From Sulfurovum sp. (GTDB lineage: Bacteria > Campylobacterota > Campylobacteria > Campylobacterales > Sulfurovaceae), in assembly GCA_026983515.1 (NCBI GenBank), contig JALWHT010000091.1, positions 1 through 54,973 on the forward strand: a stretch of DNA of 54,973 nt, written 5' to 3'. Made by a program: the position numbers and the translations under genes. The notes under the pieces were generated by a model that searched no databases, was not told the origin of the DNA, and saw only the letters and a list, made by a program, of their open reading frames with translations. Positions within the stretch are counted from its first letter, which is position 1, and each line of letters opens with the position of its first letter. Positions 18,203 through 27,418 of the stretch are shown piece by piece.

Positions 18203-19480
18203 ATGAATATACTGATCATAGGCAGCGGGGGAAGAGAGTACTCCATCGGACGCGCACTCAAACAGGATGATAATGTAGAGAAAATATACTTTTCTCCGGG
18301 TAACGGTGCTACCGATGAACTTGGAGAAAACCTTTCTATCACCGATTTCAATGCGTTGGCGGATTTTGTAGAGGATAGTGGTGTCGATTTGACCATTGTA
18401 GGCCCTGAAGCACCGCTGGTTGAAGGAATTGTCGATGTTTTCAAGGCAAGAGGGCTGACTATTTTTGGGCCCACTGCCAAGGCTGCCCAGCTTGAAGGTT
18501 CCAAGATCTTCATGAAGAACTTCCTTGCGCGCCACAATGTACCTACCGCCCGTTACATAGAGACCAGCTCCATTGAAGAAGCATACCGGTTTATTGAAAC
18601 TTTGGATGCACCCATAGTCGTTAAAGCTGACGGGCTGTGCGGCGGAAAGGGCGTGATCATTGCCCAAAGCCATGAAGAAGCGAAAAAAACTGCGGGTGAA
18701 ATGCTCAGTGGGAACGCTTTTGGGGAAGCCGGTACGGCCATTGTCATTGAAGAATTCCTTGACGGGTATGAGCTTTCTGTTTTTGCTGTGTGTGACGGCA
18801 AAGATTATGTTGTATTGCCTGCCGCACAGGATCACAAGCGTCTGCTTGACAATGATGAAGGTCCAAATACGGGCGGAATGGGCGCTTATGCACCGACTCC
18901 ATTGGTAAATGACGAAATTTACAGAAAACTTGACGAACGTGTCATTAAGCCAACCCTCAAGGGTATGGAAGAGGAGGGGATGCCTTTTACCGGTGTACTC
19001 TTTATCGGAGTGATGGTTGTCAAGGGAGAACCTGTCATTCTTGAGTACAATGTGCGCTTTGGGGATCCTGAGTGTGAAGAGTTAATGCCGCTGCTTAAAT
19101 CACCGGCGAGTGATCTCTTCTATAAAGCGGCAACAGGTGATTTGAAAAATGCTACAATCGAATTTCACGATAAGTATGCTGTGGGTGTGGTAATGGCAAG
19201 CAAGGATTACCCCTACAAAAGCTCACCGGCGGCAGAGATTATCATTGATGAGATCCATCATGAGGAACTCAAAGAGAATGCACACATCTCCTTTGCCGGT
19301 GTCAGCCGAGGGGACGATGGCAAACTCTACGCTACGGGCGGACGTGTGCTGGTGTGCGTGGGACTTGGCGACAGCATCAAAGAGGCGAGAGACCGTGCTT
19401 ATATGCTGGTTGGACAGGTGCATTTTGCCGGCAAGCAGTGTCGTACCGATATTGCCTATCAGGCACTCCAGGAGGTATAA
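18203..19480 (+). CDS. purD: Phosphoribosylamine-glycine ligase (GAR synthetase)
   Basis: Second step of purine synthesis: joins glycine to phosphoribosylamine with ATP. The 425-residue ATP-grasp enzyme begins MNILIIGSGGREYSIG, has GPEAPLVEGIVD near 73-84, the ATP-binding lid KADGLCGGKGVIIA near 141-154, and the metal-binding EYNVRFGDPECE near 281-292. Length is standard. It starts a tight operon with the RDD gene (one-base overlap), lptD, a J protein, a phosphoribosyltransferase and pnp. A GGGGAG ribosome site precedes the ATG. Confidence 0.97.
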   Translation: MNILIIGSGGREYSIGRALKQDDNVEKIYFSPGNGATDELGENLSITDFNALADFVEDSGVDLTIVGPEAPLVEGIVDVFKARGLTIFGPTAKAAQLEGSKIFMKNFLARHNVPTARYIETSSIEEAYRFIETLDAPIVVKADGLCGGKGVIIAQSHEEAKKTAGEMLSGNAFGEAGTAIVIEEFLDGYELSVFAVCDGKDYVVLPAAQDHKRLLDNDEGPNTGGMGAYAPTPLVNDEIYRKLDERVIKPTLKGMEEEGMPFTGVLFIGVMVVKGEPVILEYNVRFGDPECEELMPLLKSPASDLFYKAATGDLKNATIEFHDKYAVGVVMASKDYPYKSSPAAEIIIDEIHHEELKENAHISFAGVSRGDDGKLYATGGRVLVCVGLGDSIKEARDRAYMLVGQVHFAGKQCRTDIAYQALQEV

Positions 19481-19932
19481 TGGAGGCTACTTCGCTGCCG
19501 ATCGCCTCTAATGGAAAGCGCGTCTGGTCATTCATTATAGATGACATGGTGGTCAATTTTTTCCTCATGATCATTTTCTCTTCACAGATCAATGCACTGA
19601 TGGCAGGTATTACAACTGTTGACGAAACGGCCATTATGACGATCAATGCTTTCATCATGGACAATATTGCAGTGGTATTCGCTGTGAAAGTGCTCTATCA
19701 TACTGTACTGATCTGGCAGAGCGGACAAACGCTTGGAAAATATGTCATGAAGATCAAAGCGGTCGATATGAATACCGGAAACCTATTGCGTTTTCAACAG
19801 GCTTTCTGGCGTGCATCTGTGCGTTTGGTCAGTGAAATGTTCTTCTATCTCGGCTTTGTATTGGCCTTTTTTTCTCCATTGCACCAGACACTGCATGATA
19901 AACTCTCCAACTGTGTCGTGATCGATGTCTAA
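19480..19932 (+). CDS. RDD family membrane protein
   Basis: A 150-residue inner-membrane protein with three to four hydrophobic helices. It has the RDD signature arrangement: SNGKRVWSFIIDDMVVNFF at the first helix, GQTLGKYVMKIKAVD in the middle and LHDKLSNCVVID at the end. The start is the ATG overlapping the purD stop (TAATG) with GGAGGT at ideal spacing. Some RDD proteins are reported to act in ion or compound transport, but the function is generally unknown. Its 3' end overlaps lptD by 8 bp. Confidence 0.85.
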   Translation: MEATSLPIASNGKRVWSFIIDDMVVNFFLMIIFSSQINALMAGITTVDETAIMTINAFIMDNIAVVFAVKVLYHTVLIWQSGQTLGKYVMKIKAVDMNTGNLLRFQQAFWRASVRLVSEMFFYLGFVLAFFSPLHQTLHDKLSNCVVIDV

Positions 19933-22039
19933 GTACCTGTTTCTCTTCACATTGTTGTATAACAGTGTTTTGCTGTATGCTGCAACGGAAGGGAACCGTA
20001 ATATTGAAGTTTCTGCAACACATGTCGAGGGAACGGGTACAACAATGCGTGCCAGTGACGGTGTGGTTGTGTATTATCAGGATAGTATTATCCATGCTGA
20101 TAAAGCAATGTATAATAAAGAAAAGCATCTGCTGACACTTGACGGCGATGTTGAAATGATCGGTTACAGCGGAACCAAAGAACATGCATCGCATATGGAT
20201 ATCGATACTGAAACGAACACTGTGCGTTTCAAAGAACTTTTTTTTACCAATGCCAACGATGTCTGGCTGCTGACGAACGATGCAAATAAAACAGACGGCA
20301 ACTATACATTTGGAAACAGCATGCTTTCAAGCTGTAACATTAAAGACCCGCTTTGGAAAATGTATTTTTCCGAAGCAACCTACGACAGTGTCGACAAATA
20401 TATGAAACTGTACAATACCCGTGTCTACTTCGATGATGTACCGATTTTCTATACACCTTATCTGGCTTTCTCTACAGACAACCGAAGAAAGTCGGGGCTG
20501 CTGTTCCCTATGATGGGGTACAGCAACAATGAAGGCTTTATATATGAACAACCTGTTTTTTGGGCGATCAGTGACAGTATGGATCTGGAGTTCAATCCGC
20601 AGATAAGAACTAAGCGTAGTACCGGAATGTATGCTACCTATCGGTTTGTGGACTCTCCCCATTCTTCGGGTGAACTGAGAGCAGGATACTTTAAAGATAA
20701 AGAGTCATTTGTTGAAGAGAACAACCTGAGAAATAACAAACATTACGGTTTGGAATTTTTTTACGATTCCTCCAACTTTCTTGGAAAATATCTTCCTGAA
20801 GACTATACTGATGGGCTCTATACAAATATTATCTGGCTGAACGATATTGATTACCTCAACCTTCAAAAGAGTTCACTTGAGCATTTTGGCCAGACCTATC
20901 TGCAGGAGTCAAGGCTCAACTACTTTCTTTACAACAATGACTGGTATGGCGGGCTTAATGCCAAATATTTCATTGATACCAGAGTGGAGAGCAATGACAG
21001 AACCATTCAGACACTGCCTGCACTGCAGTTCCATAAATTTCTCGACAGGCTCTTTTTTGACAACCTGACCTACTCTCTGGATATGCAGACACGTAGGCTC
21101 GATAGAAGGGAAGGTGCGACACTCAACTCTGCGGAATTCAGTATTCCCATCGAGTTTACTACATCGTTTTTTGATGACTATGTAAGCCTTTCACTTGGAG
21201 AACAGCTTTACTACGGTCGCTTTTTCTTTGGCAATGTGGAAACACCGACACCAGACTATTTCCAATACCAGAGCAATATTCATACGGCAAAACTTTTTAC
21301 TGATTTAACGAAAGATTACGGCAGTTTCATCCATGTACTTCAACCCTCTCTTAGTTATATCAAACCGGGTTCAGAGAGTCAGAAACCACTGTCTTTCAAG
21401 GAGCTGGTCGATAGCAACGAAGATGTAAAGGAGCTTTTTTCGGTTGGACTTCCCGAAGAGGAGGCAGATTTTTCTCTCAATCAGTACTTTTATGATAAGA
21501 ATATGAATTTGATTTTTTTTCAGCGCCTTTCGCAGCGTTATTACCGTGACAGAGAGTATGCGTTTGCCGATCTAAGCAATGAGATGCAGTATAATTGGGA
21601 GAATTGGACTTTTTATAACAATATTTACTATTCGTTTGAATACAGTACTGTCCATGAAGCATCCAGCAGGGTTTCTGTTCATGGAGCAAAATACTACCTT
21701 TCCCTCTCACATACCTACAAAGAAGATTTTGATGTGAATCCGCATAAAGTAACAGCAAATGATTTTCTGTTTGATTTCCGTTATGATTATGATGAACATA
21801 TCTATGTTAACGGGGGTGTCAGCTACAGTCTCAGGGAAGATGAGAACGAGAATTTTTCAAACCTCAAACTCTGGCGCTTTGGCGGTGGCTACAAGCGTGA
21901 CTGCTGGAGTGTGACAGCGCAGCTGTCTGCCAACGTTGTACCAAGGGCAACTGTAGACGGATCAGGCTATACACAGGAATACAGTTTTGTCTTTCAGCTC
22001 AACTTTATCCCATTTGCCAGTATTGGAACGAAACAGTAG
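19925..22039 (+). CDS. lptD: LPS-assembly outer membrane protein LptD
   Basis: Outer-membrane barrel that inserts lipopolysaccharide into the outer leaflet with LptE. The 704 residues start with a signal peptide (cleavage near residue 20 after LLYAA), followed by the OstA/LptA-like jellyroll (ATHVEGTGTTMRASDGVVVYYQD) and a long barrel including LLFPMMGYSNNEGFIYEQPVFWAISDSMD without written gaps in the family pattern. It is somewhat shorter than E. coli LptD, which is usual for this phylum. The start overlaps the RDD gene by 8 bp. Cysteines for the interdomain disulfide are sparse, with one in SSCNIKD near residue 138 and one late in the barrel. Confidence 0.9.
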   Translation: MSKYLFLFTLLYNSVLLYAATEGNRNIEVSATHVEGTGTTMRASDGVVVYYQDSIIHADKAMYNKEKHLLTLDGDVEMIGYSGTKEHASHMDIDTETNTVRFKELFFTNANDVWLLTNDANKTDGNYTFGNSMLSSCNIKDPLWKMYFSEATYDSVDKYMKLYNTRVYFDDVPIFYTPYLAFSTDNRRKSGLLFPMMGYSNNEGFIYEQPVFWAISDSMDLEFNPQIRTKRSTGMYATYRFVDSPHSSGELRAGYFKDKESFVEENNLRNNKHYGLEFFYDSSNFLGKYLPEDYTDGLYTNIIWLNDIDYLNLQKSSLEHFGQTYLQESRLNYFLYNNDWYGGLNAKYFIDTRVESNDRTIQTLPALQFHKFLDRLFFDNLTYSLDMQTRRLDRREGATLNSAEFSIPIEFTTSFFDDYVSLSLGEQLYYGRFFFGNVETPTPDYFQYQSNIHTAKLFTDLTKDYGSFIHVLQPSLSYIKPGSESQKPLSFKELVDSNEDVKELFSVGLPEEEADFSLNQYFYDKNMNLIFFQRLSQRYYRDREYAFADLSNEMQYNWENWTFYNNIYYSFEYSTVHEASSRVSVHGAKYYLSLSHTYKEDFDVNPHKVTANDFLFDFRYDYDEHIYVNGGVSYSLREDENENFSNLKLWRFGGGYKRDCWSVTAQLSANVVPRATVDGSGYTQEYSFVFQLNFIPFASIGTKQ

Positions 22040-22309
22040 ATGAAAAGTCCAGTTGAGATCATAGAAGAGGCACTTGAAACACTGGAACTTCCAAAATTTG
22101 TGACCAAAGAGGATATTAAAAACCAGTACCGGTTTTTGGCTAAAAAATATCACCCAGATGTTGGTGGTGATGCACAGAAAATGGAGCAGCTGAACCATGC
22201 CTACCAGCTGTTGATGAAGTATATAGAGGATTTTCGTTATACTTTTGATGAAGATGAGATTAACAGACAATACCCGGGAGTAGACCATGCAAACCGATTC
22301 AGACCATGA
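22040..22309 (+). CDS. Small J-domain protein
   Basis: An 89-residue protein that is little more than a J domain, with the DnaK-stimulating HPD in KKYHPDVGGD near residue 36-45 and the flanking helices (NQYRFLAKK, QLNHAYQLLMKYI). It has no G/F, zinc or substrate domain, so it would recruit DnaK to a specific partner. It starts on the base after the lptD stop and overlaps the next gene by 23 bp. The position suggests a role connected with lptD or the phosphoribosyltransferase, but that is inference. Confidence 0.88.
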   Translation: MKSPVEIIEEALETLELPKFVTKEDIKNQYRFLAKKYHPDVGGDAQKMEQLNHAYQLLMKYIEDFRYTFDEDEINRQYPGVDHANRFRP

Positions 22310-22979
22310 ACACCGCTACTTCGTAGACAGGAAAGATGCAGCGGCACAATTGATTGAAACCCTGCCGCTTGAATTGCTCCGGGAGAATGAAACCGTTGTG
22401 ATAGGCGTGAGTGAAGGCGGTGTCTATTTCGCAGACAGGATTGCCAAAGCAATCGGATCACAGATGGATATTTTGCTGACAGAGCCTATATTGGCTCCCT
22501 ACAATCCGGAAACGACAATTGCCATGATCTCGGAAACAGAAGAAGTGGTCATGCATAAAGCACTTGTCGATGCCTTTGATATCAACGAGGACTTTGTCTA
22601 CAGTGAGGCACAGCGAAAATATGATGAAGAGGTTCTCAGCTATGTATACCGCTATCGGAAAGGCAAAGACCTTCTGCCGTTGAAGGGAAAGTATGTGGTA
22701 TTGGCAGACGAGTGTGTCGAGACGGGTCTTACTATGATGGCCGCATTAAAATCGGTCATTGCGAGGGAAGCGAAGAATATTTACATTGCCACACCGATTT
22801 TAGACAAAGAAGTATATGAAAATCTCTTGACAGTGTGTGACGGTGTCTTCTGCCCTCATAAAATACAGGACTATATTTCGATAGAATACTATTATAAATA
22901 TTTCGCGCGTCCAAGTTTCGAGGAGATTCTCCATATTGTTGAATCATATGAAAAATTTGAAAAAGCGGATCACGAATAA
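22287..22979 (+). CDS. Phosphoribosyltransferase-family protein
   Basis: A 230-residue cytoplasmic protein with a type I phosphoribosyltransferase fold: ETVVIGVSEGGVYFADRIA near residue 33-51, a flexible middle, and the PRPP loop VVLADECVETGLTMMAAL near 136-153. The second acidic residue of the usual DD/DE motif is present (DE) but the chain length and tail FARPSFEEILHIVESYE do not match a named purine or pyrimidine enzyme. Similar proteins lie beside lptD/pnp in other Campylobacterota, as far as I recall. Substrate unknown. It precedes pnp by 23 bp. Confidence 0.78.
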   Translation: MQTDSDHEHRYFVDRKDAAAQLIETLPLELLRENETVVIGVSEGGVYFADRIAKAIGSQMDILLTEPILAPYNPETTIAMISETEEVVMHKALVDAFDINEDFVYSEAQRKYDEEVLSYVYRYRKGKDLLPLKGKYVVLADECVETGLTMMAALKSVIAREAKNIYIATPILDKEVYENLLTVCDGVFCPHKIQDYISIEYYYKYFARPSFEEILHIVESYEKFEKADHE

Positions 22980-23002
22980 AACAAAAGGAAAGAAATACCA
23001 TT

Positions 23003-25192
23003 ATGAAAGAAACGATCATCAAAGTCAGTGTAAATAACCTCGATGAGATTTATGAGTGCAATAAAATTGCCAAACAGGCGAGCGGTGCGGTAATGTACCG
23101 GCAGGGGAAGGCAGTGCTGATTGCAGCCGTAGCCGTAGATGAAAAAGCGGTAGAAGAGAACTTTCTTCCCTTGACAGTTCAGTATATTGAGAAAGCATAT
23201 GCAGCTGCGAAGATTCCCGGAGGTTTTATCAAGCGTGAGACAAAGCCGGGTGACTTTGAAACGCTGACGTCACGTATTATTGACCGTTCGATCCGTCCGC
23301 TTTTTCCTGATGGTTTCTTCTATCCTGTCAGTATCAGTGTGATGGTTGTCAGCAGTGATAGTGAAGTTGATATGCAGGTAGCAGCACTTCATGCAGCTTC
23401 GGCAGCACTGTATGTTTCCGATATTCCTGTGAAGAGGGCACTTGGTGCTGTGCGCATTGGGAAAATAGAGAATGAACTTGTGATCAACCCATCGCTTTCA
23501 AAACAGGATGAGAGTGTGCTTGACTTGCTTGTGGTCGGTTCGGGAAGAGATATTTTAATGATTGAAATGCGGACAATAGCTTCAGAAGTGATCGATGATA
23601 TTGAGGTCGATCCGATTGATCCGATGCTAGGTGCAGCGCCGCTGATTTTGGAACACCAGGAGAGTAATGAGATCGATGAAGAGGCACTTGTGGAAGCGAT
23701 AGGGCTGGCACAGGATGCCATTGAAGAGGCGAGTGAAGTGTATGCGGCTGAGCTTGAACCTGTGGTAAGGGAGCCGATTGAACTGGACTTGAATGATCTC
23801 AAGATTGATGAAACGCTTTATAAGTATATTGCAGAAAATTATGCAGATGCGGTAGAGGCTGCTATTTCCCATATGGCCAAATCCGAGCGCTCAACCGAGC
23901 TTAAAAAAGTACGCAGCGCTATTCTTGAGTCACTTGAGAACGAGGGCAAAGAAGCGGACAAAGAGCTTGTGGGAAGGGTACTTGAACAGTATAAAAAGAG
24001 TGTCGTGCGCAAGATGATCCTTGAAAAGGGTATACGTGCAGACGGACGTGCACTTGACCAGGTACGACCGATAGCAATCGAAACAAATATTCTTCCCTCC
24101 GTGCACGGTTCCTGCCTCTTTACCCGCGGACAGACGCAGGTGCTTGTCACCGCGACACTAGGTGATAAAAAAGATGCGCAGATGTTCGAGCTTATTACCG
24201 ACAAGAACAGCCAGTCTGAAAACTTTATGGTACATTACAACTTTCCGGGCTATTCTGTAGGAGAAGCTTCTTATATCGGTGCTCCGGGAAGACGTGAACT
24301 TGGGCATGGGAACCTGGCAAAGCGGGCGCTTGAGCCGGCTATTCCTCTCAATTATGACGGGACGATCAGGCTGGTATCGGAAGTACTTGAAAGCAATGGT
24401 TCTTCCTCTATGGCGACAATCTGCGGCGGATCACTGGCACTGCGTTCTGCAGAAGTGGAAATGACATCGCTTGTTGCAGGTATTGCAATGGGACTGATCC
24501 ATGATGGAGACCAGTATGCGATTCTTTCAGACATCATGGGACTTGAAGACCATGACGGGGATATGGATTTTAAAATTGCGGGAACCCGAAAAGGGATCAC
24601 TGCTTTGCAAATGGATATCAAGCTCGGCGGTATCGACCTGCATGTCCTTAAAGATGCACTCGTACAGGCTGGCAGAGGAAAGAACCACATTCTCGATCTC
24701 ATGGAAGAAGCTGAAAAGAACATTGTAGAAAGTGAAGCCCTTCCCGCAACAGAACACTTCATGATCAATCCGAGTAAGATTGGTGATATTATCGGCAAGG
24801 CAGGTGCAACGATTCGTGATATTATTGAGAAGTTCGAAGTAAGCATCGATCTTGACCGGGATGCTGGCGGTGTTAAAGTTTCAGGAAGTGACAAAGAGAA
24901 AGTGGCTGCGGCCAAGGAGCACATTAAAAAGATTGCCGATACGCCTGTACGTAAGCAGATGACCTATGAAGTGGGAAAAATGTACAAAGGCAGAGTGAAA
25001 AAAGTCGTTGATTTTGGTGTTTTTGTAGAGATGCCGGATGGTTTCGATGCACTTCTGCATATTTCAAAGATCGCCAAAGAACGTGTGAATGATCTTTCTG
25101 AGCGTTACCATGAAGGCGATGAGATCGATGTGGTTGTAATGGAACAGAAAGGCAAAAAAGTAGAACTGGCAACACCGGAATATCTTTCTTAA
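23003..25192 (+). CDS. pnp: Polyribonucleotide nucleotidyltransferase (PNPase)
   Basis: Phosphorolytic 3'-5' exoribonuclease of the RNA degradosome. The 729 residues contain two RNase PH domains with the helical domain between them (second begins near 345 with RADGRALDQVRPI and FTRGQTQVL), a KH domain with IIGKAGATIRDI near 595-606 and an S1 domain (GKMYKGRVKKVVDFGVFVEM near 652-671). Length and domain order are standard. It closes the purD operon; an AAAGGAAAG ribosome site lies before the ATG. Confidence 0.98.
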   Translation: MKETIIKVSVNNLDEIYECNKIAKQASGAVMYRQGKAVLIAAVAVDEKAVEENFLPLTVQYIEKAYAAAKIPGGFIKRETKPGDFETLTSRIIDRSIRPLFPDGFFYPVSISVMVVSSDSEVDMQVAALHAASAALYVSDIPVKRALGAVRIGKIENELVINPSLSKQDESVLDLLVVGSGRDILMIEMRTIASEVIDDIEVDPIDPMLGAAPLILEHQESNEIDEEALVEAIGLAQDAIEEASEVYAAELEPVVREPIELDLNDLKIDETLYKYIAENYADAVEAAISHMAKSERSTELKKVRSAILESLENEGKEADKELVGRVLEQYKKSVVRKMILEKGIRADGRALDQVRPIAIETNILPSVHGSCLFTRGQTQVLVTATLGDKKDAQMFELITDKNSQSENFMVHYNFPGYSVGEASYIGAPGRRELGHGNLAKRALEPAIPLNYDGTIRLVSEVLESNGSSSMATICGGSLALRSAEVEMTSLVAGIAMGLIHDGDQYAILSDIMGLEDHDGDMDFKIAGTRKGITALQMDIKLGGIDLHVLKDALVQAGRGKNHILDLMEEAEKNIVESEALPATEHFMINPSKIGDIIGKAGATIRDIIEKFEVSIDLDRDAGGVKVSGSDKEKVAAAKEHIKKIADTPVRKQMTYEVGKMYKGRVKKVVDFGVFVEMPDGFDALLHISKIAKERVNDLSERYHEGDEIDVVVMEQKGKKVELATPEYLS

Positions 25193-25232
25193 AGAGATGA
25201 TAGAATAGCAATGCGAAAGGAGCAGTGACGTA

Positions 25233-26300
25233 ATGAACGGAAGCTATGTAGAGATGGCCATTGCACTGCTTCTTCTGACGGGTGCGTTATGGTATGCCAA
25301 TCGTGATCGGATTGCAGGCTTTTTTGAAAAAGAAGAAGTACCAAAAGAGGAGAAAACGCCTTCTTCTCCCTTGACAACAGAGTTATCTGTTGAAACAAAA
25401 GAACCTCTGCCGCAATGGCATGGAGATAGCGGTCATATCCAAAAGAAAACACTGCAAAAACCGCATGTTTACACCAAACTGATCCCAGAATCTGAAAATA
25501 TTGATCTTGACTGTTTTACCTATTTTAAAGGGATGCGTCTGCTGGTTGTTGAGGATAACTTGATCAACCAGAAGATTATTCAGAATGTTCTGAAACATTC
25601 GGGTATTATGATCGATATTGCCAATAACGGAAAAGAAGCACTGGGATACCTCTTTACTGACCACAAAGATTATGACCTGATCCTGATGGATATCAGTATG
25701 CCCGTGCTTGACGGAATCGGAACAACAAAGATGATCCGCCATGTACAGCAGCTCGACCATATTCCTATTGTTACATTTACTGCATTCAGCCTTGGCCCAG
25801 AGATACAGGCAATGTTTGAAGCAGGGGCAAATGCCTATTTGACCAAACCGCTCAATGTCAATCAGCTCTATACCGTATTTACCCTCTTTGTCGGAAATGT
25901 CAACAGAGGGCTTTCCTTGGAGAAAATGCTTGAAATTCAGGGGCTTGATGTAGCAGCCGGTCTGGCGCATGTACAAGAGAATAAAACACTCTATCTCGAG
26001 TGCCTTGAAACCTTTGTCCACAAGTATGGACAAAGTGCTGAAATGCTGCCGCAGTGGATCGAAAAAAAACGCTATGAACGGGTTATACATGAATGCAAAG
26101 AGCTGCTTTCGGATCTTACGGAGATCGGTGCCTTTGATATGAAAGCACTGGTGCATGAGATATTGATGCAGTTTACCTACAAAAATGAACACTTGCTTGG
26201 GCGTTATACACTGTTGTATGAAGCAAAGATGCAGGCTCTGATTGAAACCATTAAAGTCTATCTTGAAAAAGAGACACGCGAAGAAGATAATTTAGCGTAA
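25233..26300 (+). CDS. Membrane-anchored receiver protein with degenerate Hpt domain
   Basis: A 355-residue protein: one N-terminal membrane helix (about 6-22), a charged linker, a complete receiver domain (VVEDNLINQ at 105-113, phospho-acceptor Asp153, LTKPL near 209) and a C-terminal helical domain. The latter aligns with Hpt (LYLECLETFVHKYG, then CKELLSDLTEIGA) but the position of the phosphorylated His holds Lys. It therefore probably binds a receiver or kinase without relaying phosphate. It follows pnp by 40 bp; no kinase gene is adjacent. The Hpt alignment is my own reading. Confidence 0.75.
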   Translation: MNGSYVEMAIALLLLTGALWYANRDRIAGFFEKEEVPKEEKTPSSPLTTELSVETKEPLPQWHGDSGHIQKKTLQKPHVYTKLIPESENIDLDCFTYFKGMRLLVVEDNLINQKIIQNVLKHSGIMIDIANNGKEALGYLFTDHKDYDLILMDISMPVLDGIGTTKMIRHVQQLDHIPIVTFTAFSLGPEIQAMFEAGANAYLTKPLNVNQLYTVFTLFVGNVNRGLSLEKMLEIQGLDVAAGLAHVQENKTLYLECLETFVHKYGQSAEMLPQWIEKKRYERVIHECKELLSDLTEIGAFDMKALVHEILMQFTYKNEHLLGRYTLLYEAKMQALIETIKVYLEKETREEDNLA

Positions 26301-26317
26301 ATTAACGGGGTAAAGGG

Positions 26318-26323
26318 TATAAT
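26318..26323 (+). promoter_or_regulatory. Possible -10 box for atpE
   Basis: TATAAT 144 bp upstream of atpE, just behind the preceding gene. No good -35 is seen. If used, it gives a long leader of about 135 bases holding the small inverted repeat TGCCGGTTGGCA (near 26372-26383). Confidence 0.4.
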
Positions 26324-26466
26324 AACGCCGTTTATACAAAGTGATCAGTAGGGAAATCGGTTGCATTTATGTGCCGGTTGGCAGCCAATGTGCTGTTTAC
26401 GCAATCCGAACGGACTTTGGAAAACGGTCGAAGAGACTTAAAATCTACTCATCTAAAGGATATAAA

Positions 26467-26772
26467 ATGAAAAAGTTTTTCCTGCTTTTCCTGGCACTCG
26501 GTGCTGTTGCTTTCGCTGGTGAAGGCGAATCTATGATCAAAGCTTACTCAGTCGTTGCTGCTGGTGTAGGTCTTGGTCTTGCTGCTCTTGGTGGTGCGAT
26601 CGGTATGGGTCACACAGCTGCTGCTACAATTGCTGGTACAGCAAGAAACCCAGGTCTCGGCGGTAAGCTGATGACTACAATGTTCATCGCACTTGCGATG
26701 ATCGAAGCACAGGTTATCTATACACTGGTAATCGCACTGATCGCTCTCTACGCTAACCCATTTATCGGGTAA
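26467..26772 (+). CDS. atpE: ATP synthase subunit c
   Basis: Proteolipid of the F0 rotor ring. The 101-residue precursor has a short signal-like N terminus (MKKFFLLFLALGAVAFAGEG), then two membrane helices with the polar loop ARNPGL and the ion-carrying Glu in MIEAQVIYT near residue 79-87. The ATG at 26467 is chosen over an upstream in-frame start because AAAGGAT lies directly before it and because it begins the signal-like segment. There are no sodium-type extra ligands that I can see, so protons are the likely ion. It stands apart from the other atp genes, as in other Campylobacterota, and has a strong terminator. Confidence 0.95.
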   Translation: MKKFFLLFLALGAVAFAGEGESMIKAYSVVAAGVGLGLAALGGAIGMGHTAAATIAGTARNPGLGGKLMTTMFIALAMIEAQVIYTLVIALIALYANPFIG

Positions 26773-26789
26773 GATAAGGAGACTTTAAG

Positions 26790-26821
26790 GTTGTAGCGGT
26801 ATACTTCCGCTACAACTTTTT
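26790..26821 (+). terminator. Rho-independent terminator of atpE
   Basis: GTTGTAGCGG (26790-26799), loop TATACTT, CCGCTACAAC (26807-26816), then TTTTT. The 10-bp stem is perfect and the T tract immediate. Confidence 0.92.
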
Positions 26822-26869
26822 GTTAAGCCCTCATTTTAAAGCTTCAGATAGTTTCAAGCTATCGAAAAT

Positions 26870-26954
26870 GCGTCAGTGGTGGAACGGTAGACACGCTACC
26901 TTGAGGGGGTAGTGCCCTAGTGGTGTGGAGGTTCAAATCCTCTCTGACGCACCA
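26870..26954 (+). tRNA. tRNA-Leu (anticodon GAG)
   Basis: 85 bases including an encoded CCA. Acceptor arms GCGTCAG (26870-26876) and CTGACGC (26944-26950) pair perfectly; discriminator A at 26951. The D arm carries GGTGGAACGGTAGACACG as in leucine tRNAs. The anticodon loop CTTGAGG gives GAG. A long variable arm (GTGCCCTAGTGGTGT) marks class II, and GGTTCAAATCC is the T arm. Confidence 0.95.
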
Positions 26955-27050
26955 TTCTCACAAATTTTCCAACTATATTTATTTTTACTATATGTACAAT
27001 TCGAATTGACTATACTACAGCTTTGCCTATCTTGAAAACAAGAAAACAGT

Positions 27051-27254
27051 ATGGACGCATTGGGCGGCTTGATTGGATTGGTACTTGGATTGGGGATCTT
27101 TATCTTCTGGATATGGGCATTAATTGATATTCTCAAAAGCAACTTCAACGACAGTATCAACAAATTGATATGGTTTCTGGTTCTTTTCCCTGTATACATT
27201 CGATGCATTATTGTATTTTTGTATTATTTTATAGGAATAAATCAGAAAGAATAA
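27051..27254 (+). CDS. Small membrane protein, PLDc_N-like
   Basis: A 67-residue protein with two hydrophobic helices. WALIDILKSNFNDSINKLIWFLVLFPV and the end FLYYFIGINQKE follow the PLD nuclease N-terminal (PLDc_N) small membrane domain, in which a first helix ends in Asp-Ile-Leu and a Lys-hydrophobic-Trp starts the second. The function of such free-standing proteins is unknown. No convincing ribosome site is visible before the ATG. Single gene between tRNA-Leu and the HU gene. Confidence 0.6.
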   Translation: MDALGGLIGLVLGLGIFIFWIWALIDILKSNFNDSINKLIWFLVLFPVYIRCIIVFLYYFIGINQKE

Positions 27255-27380
27255 AGTGACTTTTCTGTGACATTCTGAATTTTAGAGAAAAAACTTGGCT
27301 TTTTCATCAGTAAAATGTCTGTAAATGCCCGTTTTATGGGGAGTTTAGACTTTGTTTTATGAAATCTTAAGAATAGATTG

Positions 27381-27389
27381 TGCTATAAT
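27381..27389 (+). promoter_or_regulatory. Extended -10 promoter of the HU gene
   Basis: TGCTATAAT: a TGn extension joined to a consensus TATAAT (27384-27389), 30 bp before the HU start codon. The -35 region is poor, which fits an extended -10 promoter. Confidence 0.7.
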
Positions 27390-27418
27390 AAATTTATCTT
27401 AACACTAAAGGAAGAAGA

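Noticed and set aside
22287-22979. Naming the phosphoribosyltransferase as a specific purine or orotate enzyme
   Set aside because: The PRPP loop is visible but substrate-specific motifs are not, so no name was given.
25383-26192. Open frame of 269 codons opposite the receiver/Hpt gene
   Set aside because: Shadow of a gene with clear receiver motifs; composition rich in His, Phe and Cys as expected from a reverse frame.
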